NCBI GenBank assembly: GCA_964396225.1
Contig: CAYNEL010000033.1
Span: 1-9,746 of the forward strand
Source: CAYNEL01 sp964396225
GTDB taxonomy: Bacteria; Patescibacteriota; Minisyncoccia; Moranbacterales; UBA1568
Length of the DNA: 9,746 bases
Reading direction: 5' to 3'
Part shown: piece after piece, positions 6,079 through 9,746 of the stretch
Layout of the letters: each line of letters starts with the position of its first letter
How positions within the stretch are numbered: the stretch's first letter is position 1
Made by a program: the position numbers and the translations under genes
Notes under the pieces: generated by a model
Told to the model about the DNA's origin: nothing
Seen by the model: the letters and a program-made list of their open reading frames with translations, nothing else
Databases searched by the model: none

Positions 6079-7164
6079 ATGTCCCTCCTGAACAAGAAAA
6101 TCTTCACTTTCCATCCGCGGCCGTTCGGCCTCGATATCAGCGATCTCTCGCTCAAAGCCGTCTGGGTGGATAACGAAGGTCGGACCGACCGGATCATGGG
6201 GTACGGCTCGATCGAGCTGCCCCAAGGAACGATCGTGGACGGCGAGATGGCCAAGCCGGAGGCGGTGGTGTCGGCCATCCGCGAACTGCTCGATACCGCC
6301 AAACCCAAGAAAATCACTTCCCGCGAGGTGGTGTGTTCGCTGCCGGAGATGAAGGCTTTCCTCCGTATCATCAGTCTACCCCAGATGTCGCCCGAGGAGG
6401 CGGCCCAGGCCATCCAGTGGGAGATCGAGGGCAACATCCCGCTGACTCTCGACCAGATCTATTTCGACTACCAGATCCTCGACCGGCATTTCGGGAGCGA
6501 TCCCCGCAAGATGAGCGCCCTCGTGGTCGCCGTGGCCCGGAACGTGGTGGACCAGTACGTGGACGCCCTGGCCCAGGCCGGCCTCCATCCCGTCGCCCTC
6601 GAGACCGAGTCCCTGGCCCAGGCGAGGAGCCTCCTCCCGCTCACCGAACACAAGAAGACCACCCTGATCGTCGATCTCGGCGACCGGCGCACCAGTTTCC
6701 TCATGGCGGTAGGCAACGTACCGGTCTTTACTTCAAGCAGCCCGCTCTCCTCGCAGATGATCACCGACGCCATCGCCAAGGCGCTCCGCATGTCCTTCCA
6801 GGAGGCCGAGGACCTCAAGCTTTCCCAGGGCATCGGCACTTCCGGCCAGAACAACCCGCTGTTCAACATCGCCCAACCCCTCATCAACGACATCGCCGCC
6901 GAGATGGAGCGTTCCATCGACTTCTATCTCAACAGCCTGGGCTACTCGAAGCAGGTGGACGAGATCGTGCTCTGCGGGGGAGGGGCCAATCTCCAAGGCC
7001 TGGCGCCCACCCTTTCCCAGCGTCTCGGCCGGCCCGTCCTCTTTGGCAATCCGTGGGTCAACCTGAACCTCGGCAAGCACCTCCCTCCCATAAGCAAACA
7101 GCTTTCGGTGCGCTATTCGACGGCCCTTGGTCTCGGCCTCCGTCCCGATATCGTTTCCCTCTGA
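6079..7164 (+). CDS. pilM: PilM, actin-like ATPase of the type IV pilus alignment complex
   Basis: This 361-residue protein has the usual length for PilM. PilM is a cytoplasmic FtsA/actin-fold protein that binds the N-terminal tail of PilN at the membrane and links the alignment complex to the motor. Visible nucleotide-site motifs are FGLDISDLSLKAV at 16-28 (phosphate 1), LIVDLGDRRTSF at 196-207 (phosphate 2) and VLCGGGANLQGL at 297-308 (adenosine loop). The family-typical SLPEMKAFLRIISLPQMSPEE (about 88-107), AIQWEIEGNIPL (111-122) and ALETESLAQAR (173-183) are present, as is the C-terminal STALGLGL. The start ATG 6079 has no Shine-Dalgarno (CAAACACACAC precedes it). pilN follows after 4 bases. 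Confidence 0.96.
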   Translation: MSLLNKKIFTFHPRPFGLDISDLSLKAVWVDNEGRTDRIMGYGSIELPQGTIVDGEMAKPEAVVSAIRELLDTAKPKKITSREVVCSLPEMKAFLRIISLPQMSPEEAAQAIQWEIEGNIPLTLDQIYFDYQILDRHFGSDPRKMSALVVAVARNVVDQYVDALAQAGLHPVALETESLAQARSLLPLTEHKKTTLIVDLGDRRTSFLMAVGNVPVFTSSSPLSSQMITDAIAKALRMSFQEAEDLKLSQGIGTSGQNNPLFNIAQPLINDIAAEMERSIDFYLNSLGYSKQVDEIVLCGGGANLQGLAPTLSQRLGRPVLFGNPWVNLNLGKHLPPISKQLSVRYSTALGLGLRPDIVSL

Positions 7165-7168
7165 ACCT

Positions 7169-7744
7169 ATGAACGTGGCCCTCAATCTCCTGCCTCCCCA
7201 ACAGAAAGCCGGTCTCCGCGACCGACGCAAGATGGCTGTTCTCCTGGAAGAGGGGATCAAGTTCTGTTTCCTCATGCTGCTTTCCATCGGGCTGTTGGGC
7301 GGCATCCGCTTCACCTTGGCCGACCAAGTCAAGAAAGCCGAAGCGCTGTATGAGGAAGTGCGCCAGGGAGACCAGGCCCGCGAGGTGGCCGCCCTGGAGG
7401 ATGATATCAAGCAGGCCAACCAGGCCGCCGCCTTCGTCACCCGACTCGAGGCCGAGCAGCTCTACTGGTCGACGGTGTTCCGGGAGCTTGAGGGCACCGC
7501 ACCCGAAGGCATCCGCCTCCATGAGCTCACCACGACCAATTACCGGGCCTCCCTTGTTGGGACGGCCAAGGACCGGGCCACCCTCCTGCTTTTCCAGGAA
7601 CGGGCCGAACAGAACCCCTGCTTCGAGAAGGTAGCCGTTCCGCTCTCCAACCTCTTCACCCAGCAAAACGTTTCTTTTGAGATGGACATCGATCTCAAGC
7701 AAGCCTGTCTCAAGGGCCGCTCACTCGTATCCCCGGAGTCATGA
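7169..7744 (+). CDS. pilN: PilN-like type IV pilus alignment protein
   Basis: This 191-residue bitopic protein begins MNVALNLLPPQQK, containing the NLLP motif by which PilN's cytoplasmic tail docks into PilM. A transmembrane helix follows at about residues 31-50 (KFCFLMLLSIGLLGGIRFTL). Residues 52-95 look like a coiled coil (VKKAEALYEEVRQ...EVAALEDDIKQANQ). Then comes a small alpha/beta domain, LYWSTVFRELEGTAPEGIRLHEL...ASLVGTAKDRATLLLFQERAEQ, which is the ferredoxin-like fold seen in PilN/GspL-type proteins. ATG 7169 lies 4 bases after the pilM stop, and the frame's upstream extension to 7127 overlaps pilM. The stop overlaps the pilO start (ATGA), so the two are probably translationally coupled. 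Confidence 0.9.
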   Translation: MNVALNLLPPQQKAGLRDRRKMAVLLEEGIKFCFLMLLSIGLLGGIRFTLADQVKKAEALYEEVRQGDQAREVAALEDDIKQANQAAAFVTRLEAEQLYWSTVFRELEGTAPEGIRLHELTTTNYRASLVGTAKDRATLLLFQERAEQNPCFEKVAVPLSNLFTQQNVSFEMDIDLKQACLKGRSLVSPES

Positions 7745-8484
7745 AAGCCTTCTTCTTCACCCACCGTTTCTGGCTCACTCTCCTCGGCTTCGTGGTTGCC
7801 TTGGGGTTGTTGTTTTGGTTCGGCGCCCGCCTCATTTGGAAGAGCAACCTCGGCCTCATGAATCGCCTCCAAGAACTGGCGGCCGACCAGGAGATCCTGC
7901 GGAGCCAGGCCGACCGCCTGTCGGAACTGCGGCTCCAGGATGAGATCATCCATGCTTCCCGAGACCGCCTGACGGTCGTCGTGGCCAAAGAGGATATCGT
8001 CAACCTCATCGAACGCATCGAGCAGTTGGCGGCCGAGACGAACGTGACGGTAGTCATCGAGTCCACCAACGGGGTGAGCCAGCAGCTCCAGATGCTCAAG
8101 AAGGCCAAGCCGAAAGCCACCGAGTCCAAGGAAGCGGGGGAGGACTCCGAGCCGTCCGCACCTTCCGCCCAGAAAACGGACACCCCTGAGACGATCGTCG
8201 AGAAACTGCCCACCGACCAGTATGTCGAGGTGACACTTAAGGTGACGGGCGAATACGCCCCACTCCGCCTGTTCCTGGAGAAGCTCGAGGTTATGCCGTA
8301 CTACGTGGGGGTGATCGACATGCATCTGGCAGAAATCGATCCGGAGAAGCTCAAGGCCGCCCAAGCCGACCTCCTCCCGCCTCCGGGCGCCGCCGGCACC
8401 CAGGCTCCTGTCCTGACGCCTCCTCCCGCCACTGACCGTTTCGAGCTCCGTCTCCGGACCCTTCTCTACGAAACCGGCTCTTGA
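7741..8484 (+). CDS. pilO: PilO-like type IV pilus alignment protein
   Basis: This 247-residue protein is the usual partner of PilN. It has a short cytoplasmic N-terminus (MKAFFFTHRF) and a membrane helix at about residues 11-32. A coiled coil follows at about 38-75 (LMNRLQELAADQEILRSQADRLSEL...). The periplasmic-type domain starts with AKEDIVNLIERIEQLAAETNVTVVIES (82-108) and resumes after a linker with YVEVTLKVTGEYAPLRLFLEKLE (161-183), a pattern typical of PilO. The linker at about 119-155 is rich in Lys, Glu, Ser and Pro and is probably disordered. A second Pro/Ala-rich stretch (212-230) comes before a final strand, FELRLRTLLYE. The start overlaps the pilN stop by four bases (ATGA) and has GGAG at 7734-7737, only 3 bases before ATG. 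Confidence in PilO comes from architecture and position together. Confidence 0.88.
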   Translation: MKAFFFTHRFWLTLLGFVVALGLLFWFGARLIWKSNLGLMNRLQELAADQEILRSQADRLSELRLQDEIIHASRDRLTVVVAKEDIVNLIERIEQLAAETNVTVVIESTNGVSQQLQMLKKAKPKATESKEAGEDSEPSAPSAQKTDTPETIVEKLPTDQYVEVTLKVTGEYAPLRLFLEKLEVMPYYVGVIDMHLAEIDPEKLKAAQADLLPPPGAAGTQAPVLTPPPATDRFELRLRTLLYETGS

Positions 8485-8489
8485 CGCCT

Positions 8490-8888
8490 ATGAGAACCAA
8501 TCCCATCTTCCAGAAGATTGCCCGCTTCCCGTCTGCCATTGTCCGTGTCTGGCTCCGTTTCCGCCGGCTCTGCTTCATCCTGCTGCTCTTTGCGGTAGCC
8601 GGCTGGGGCGGCTGGCAGTGGCACCAGACCTCGGCATACGCGTGGACGAACGAGGAAAAGCAGGCCTACAAGAGCCGCCAGGCCCAGGCCGTGCGTTTCC
8701 GCGAAGACATGTTCAAGAACATCATCGGGACCCTCGATCGGCGCGGAGCCGTATTTGCCAATCCGCCCAGCCAACAGACTGCCCCCCGCCAGCTCTTCTG
8801 GCCCAAGCCGGAAGAGAAAAAATGTGTGTGTCCCGAGAGGGATTCGAACCCCCATCTCTGGTTCCGAAGACCAGCGCTCTGCCATTGA
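8490..8888 (+). CDS. Small single-pass membrane protein at the pilP position; its 3' end overlaps tRNA-Arg in antisense
   Basis: This is a 132-residue ORF starting 5 bases after the pilO stop. A TTG at 8481 overlapping the pilO stop is possible, but ATG 8490 is preferred. It has a basic N-terminus, a transmembrane helix at about residues 27-45 (LCFILLLFAVAGWGGWQW), then a charged helical region (WTNEEKQAYKSRQAQAVRFREDMFKNIIGTLDRRGAVF, written here in two parts: residues 52-70 and 71-89) and a Pro/Gln-rich stretch. From codon 114 on, the frame runs into the complement of the tRNA gene, and the tail CPERDSNPHLWFRRPALCH is tRNA antisense, as is its TGA stop. I do not recognise the family. By position it may be an accessory pilus protein, but it lacks the lipoprotein signal expected of PilP. 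Residues 1 to about 111 look like a real protein; the tail is suspect. Confidence 0.6.
   Translation: MRTNPIFQKIARFPSAIVRVWLRFRRLCFILLLFAVAGWGGWQWHQTSAYAWTNEEKQAYKSRQAQAVRFREDMFKNIIGTLDRRGAVFANPPSQQTAPRQLFWPKPEEKKCVCPERDSNPHLWFRRPALCH
8793..8816 (+). repeat. Strong inverted repeat followed by an A6 tract, next to the tRNA gene
   Basis: CTCTTCTGGC at 8793-8802 pairs with GCCGGAAGAG at 8807-8816 over 10 bp, including one G-U pair, around the loop CCAA. It is followed at once by AAAAAA at 8817-8822. It lies inside the small membrane-protein ORF, 7 bases beyond the A tract from the tRNA 3' end. In the + transcript there is no T run after it. On the minus strand the T6 comes before, not after, the hairpin, so it is not a standard terminator in either direction. 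Confidence 0.5.
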
Positions 8889-8899
8889 GCTATCGGGAC
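8829..8899 (-). tRNA. tRNA-Arg (anticodon UCG)
   Basis: Read on the minus strand, a full 71-base cloverleaf is present. The acceptor stem is GTCCCGA/TCGGGAC, 7 perfect pairs. The D-arm is GCTC/GAGC with loop AATGGCA. The anticodon stem is CTGGT/ACCAG, 5 perfect pairs, with loop CTTCGGA giving anticodon TCG. The variable loop is AGAT. The T-arm is GGGGG/CCCTC (one G-U pair) with loop TTCGAAT, followed by discriminator A at 8829. The anticodon reads CGA and, by wobble, other CGN arginine codons. The 3' CCA is not encoded (ACAC follows), so CCA-adding enzyme is required. Position 20 is C rather than the A that serves as an arginine identity element in E. coli. A T6 tract lies 6 bases past the discriminator on this strand and may end the transcript. 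Confidence 0.95.
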
Positions 8900-8912
8900 G
8901 GATACGTTCTCT

Positions 8913-8942
8913 ACCCTACGCTACCGGCCTCCGTCCCGTCAA
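8913..8942 (-). promoter_or_regulatory. Candidate promoter for tRNA-Arg
   Basis: On the minus strand TTGACG (8937-8942) is followed after 18 bases by TAGGGT (8913-8918). The -35 matches consensus at 5 of 6 positions, the -10 at only 3 of 6. Transcription would begin near 8906, leaving a leader of a few bases before the mature tRNA 5' end at 8899, which is normal for a tRNA. Its upstream edge lies 12 bases from the TATACT box of the divergent SIMPL gene. Confidence 0.35.
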
Positions 8943-8954
8943 ACATCGGGGTGG

Positions 8955-8960
8955 TATACT
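8955..8960 (+). promoter_or_regulatory. Candidate extended -10 box (TGG-TATACT) for the SIMPL gene
   Basis: GTGGTATACTAGAGG holds TATACT with an upstream TG one base before it (8952-8953), the extended -10 arrangement that can dispense with a -35. No -35 is apparent. A start near 8967 gives a leader of about 27 bases before ATG 8994. It shares the GGTATAMT core with the boxes at 1248 and 6015. Confidence 0.55.
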
Positions 8961-8993
8961 AGAGGAGTTACTTCTAAACCTTGGGGCACTCTT

Positions 8994-9746
8994 ATGACCA
9001 AAGAGAAGATCGACTTCATTAAGTTGGGCAAAGTGGTGGCCATGTTCGGCTTGGCCATCGCTGGCATCGCCTATGCCTACCAATACGGCCGCTGGGTCAA
9101 TCAGACCTACCCGAGCCGCACCTTTTCGGTGGACGGCCAGGCCGAGATGGCGATCCAGCCTGACATCGCCTCCTTCCGGGTGAGTGTCGTGACCGAGGGC
9201 GGCCGAAGCGTGTCCGAAGTCCAATCCGCCAACGCCGAAAAAATGAACGCCATCACCGCCTACATGAAGGAAATGGGCGTGGAGGCGAAGGACTTGAAGA
9301 CGGCCGGGTACGACCTCTCGCCGCGGTATTCCTCGGCGCCGTGCGTCGCAGGACGCTGCCCCGCGCCGACCATCGAGGGGTATTCTCTGGTCCAGACCCT
9401 TGCAGTCAAGGTGCGTGATACGGAGAAGCTCGGGACGCTGCTTTCGGGAGCCGTCGAGAAGGGTGGTAACAGTGTTTCAGATGTCCAGTTCACCGTGGAC
9501 GACGAGGATGAAGCCAGGGCCAAAGCCAGGGCGGAAGCCATCGGAAAAGCCCAGGCCAAAGCCCAGTCTATCGCCAAGGCGGGAGGCTTCGGCATCGGCC
9601 GTCTCGTCTCCATCTATGAGGACAACAATCCCATCATGCCGGCCGGCATGGGCGGAGCCATGGAGAAATCGGTCAGTTCCATACCCGCCATCCAGCCGGG
9701 GACCGAGGAAAAAACCGTGCGCGTCACTCTCACCTCCGAGATCGTC
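8994..9746 (+). CDS. SIMPL-domain (DUF541, YggE-like) protein, cut by the window end
   Basis: The frame is open from ATG 8994 to the last base, 251 residues, with no stop inside the window. Residues 9-30 form a membrane anchor or uncleaved signal (FIKLGKVVAMFGLAIAGIAYAY), so the rest is outside the cytoplasm. The SIMPL domain begins at about residue 42 with RTFSVDGQAEMAIQPDIASFRVSV, matching the family's VxGxGxxxxxPDxA opening. It continues with KTAGYDLSPRYS (102-113), GYSLVQTLAVKVRDTEKLGTLL (129-150), GGNSVSDVQF (157-166) and the Ala/Lys-rich helix EARAKARAEAIGKAQAKAQ (173-191). YggE in E. coli affects oxidative stress tolerance and other SIMPL proteins have varied or unknown roles, so no function is assigned. 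A Cys pair (117, 122) lies in the loop after the first beta-hairpin. The closing strand TVRVTLTSEIV suggests only a few residues are missing. GGGG at 8983-8986 is a weak ribosome site. Confidence 0.88.
   Translation, partial: MTKEKIDFIKLGKVVAMFGLAIAGIAYAYQYGRWVNQTYPSRTFSVDGQAEMAIQPDIASFRVSVVTEGGRSVSEVQSANAEKMNAITAYMKEMGVEAKDLKTAGYDLSPRYSSAPCVAGRCPAPTIEGYSLVQTLAVKVRDTEKLGTLLSGAVEKGGNSVSDVQFTVDDEDEARAKARAEAIGKAQAKAQSIAKAGGFGIGRLVSIYEDNNPIMPAGMGGAMEKSVSSIPAIQPGTEEKTVRVTLTSEIV

Noticed and set aside
6333..7172. Plus-strand ORF of 279 codons overlapping pilM in another frame
   Set aside because: Its product is an Arg/Pro/Gly-rich string typical of the +2 frame of a GC-rich gene, and pilM has clear family motifs across the same bases.
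8793..8822. Intrinsic terminator for the pil operon or the tRNA
   Set aside because: The hairpin is followed by A's on the plus strand, and on the minus strand the T run precedes the hairpin, so neither orientation has the stem-then-T order.
8811..8830. Programmed frameshift at the A6 tract in the small pil ORF
   Set aside because: A stimulatory hairpin should lie downstream of a slippery site, but here it is upstream. Neither alternative frame gives a sensible or early ending: both run through the tRNA and into the promoter region or beyond.
9511..9580. Apparent short repeat (GCCAAAGCCAG, GCCCAGGCCAAAGCCCAG) in the SIMPL gene
   Set aside because: It encodes the Ala/Lys/Gln-rich helix that is normal in this domain family, so it is a coding effect rather than a DNA repeat element.
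1..9746. CRISPR array, insertion sequence, integrase site or prophage
   Set aside because: No spaced direct repeats, transposase or integrase motifs, or terminal inverted repeats were seen. The tRNA is intact and shows no flanking duplicate of its 3' end within the window.

Overview
The window looks like chromosomal DNA of a GC-rich bacterium with a small, tightly packed genome. It has ten protein-coding genes, one tRNA and almost no spacer. The best guess is a member of the Patescibacteria (Candidate Phyla Radiation). Three things suggest this: the gene content and order (uvrA, a nucleotidyltransferase of a kind I associate with these lineages, then pilC, pilin-like genes and pilMNO), TATAAT-like boxes without visible -35 elements, and a tRNA without an encoded CCA end. 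This is inference from style, not a phylogenetic result. TGA is used as a stop (minor pilin 1, pilM, pilN, pilO), so the recoded code 25 of Gracilibacteria/Absconditabacteria does not apply.

Layout: (1) 1-246 is the C-terminal end of UvrA (nucleotide excision repair). (2) 310-1245 is a nucleotidyltransferase-fold protein with its own Shine-Dalgarno. (3) 1248-8888 is a type IV pilus assembly block on the + strand: pilC (inner-membrane platform), three prepilin-like or pilus-associated proteins (one with beta-sandwich repeats, one PilW-like, one PilX-like with a large passenger), a new promoter with a leader hairpin, then pilM, pilN, pilO and a small one-helix membrane protein in the position where pilP lies in other bacteria. 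(4) 8829-8899 is a tRNA-Arg(UCG) on the minus strand, overlapped antisense by the 3' end of that last small ORF. (5) 8994-9746 is the start, and nearly the whole, of a SIMPL-domain (DUF541/YggE-like) protein, cut by the window end.

How the genes would work together: PilM (cytoplasmic actin-like) binds the N-terminal tail of PilN. PilN and PilO form the membrane alignment complex around the PilC platform, and the three prepilin-like proteins would be minor or tip components loaded on that machine. The ATPases (PilB/PilT), the prepilin peptidase PilD and an obvious major pilin are not in the window, so the system must be split over more than one locus. No secretin (PilQ) is seen.

Nothing here is clearly a new biological system. 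The points most worth a second look are the small pil ORF whose last 19 codons and stop lie inside the antisense of a tRNA gene, the hairpin plus A6 tract just before that overlap, the adhesin-like architecture of the first minor pilin, and the near absence of Shine-Dalgarno sequences in the pil genes compared with their neighbours.
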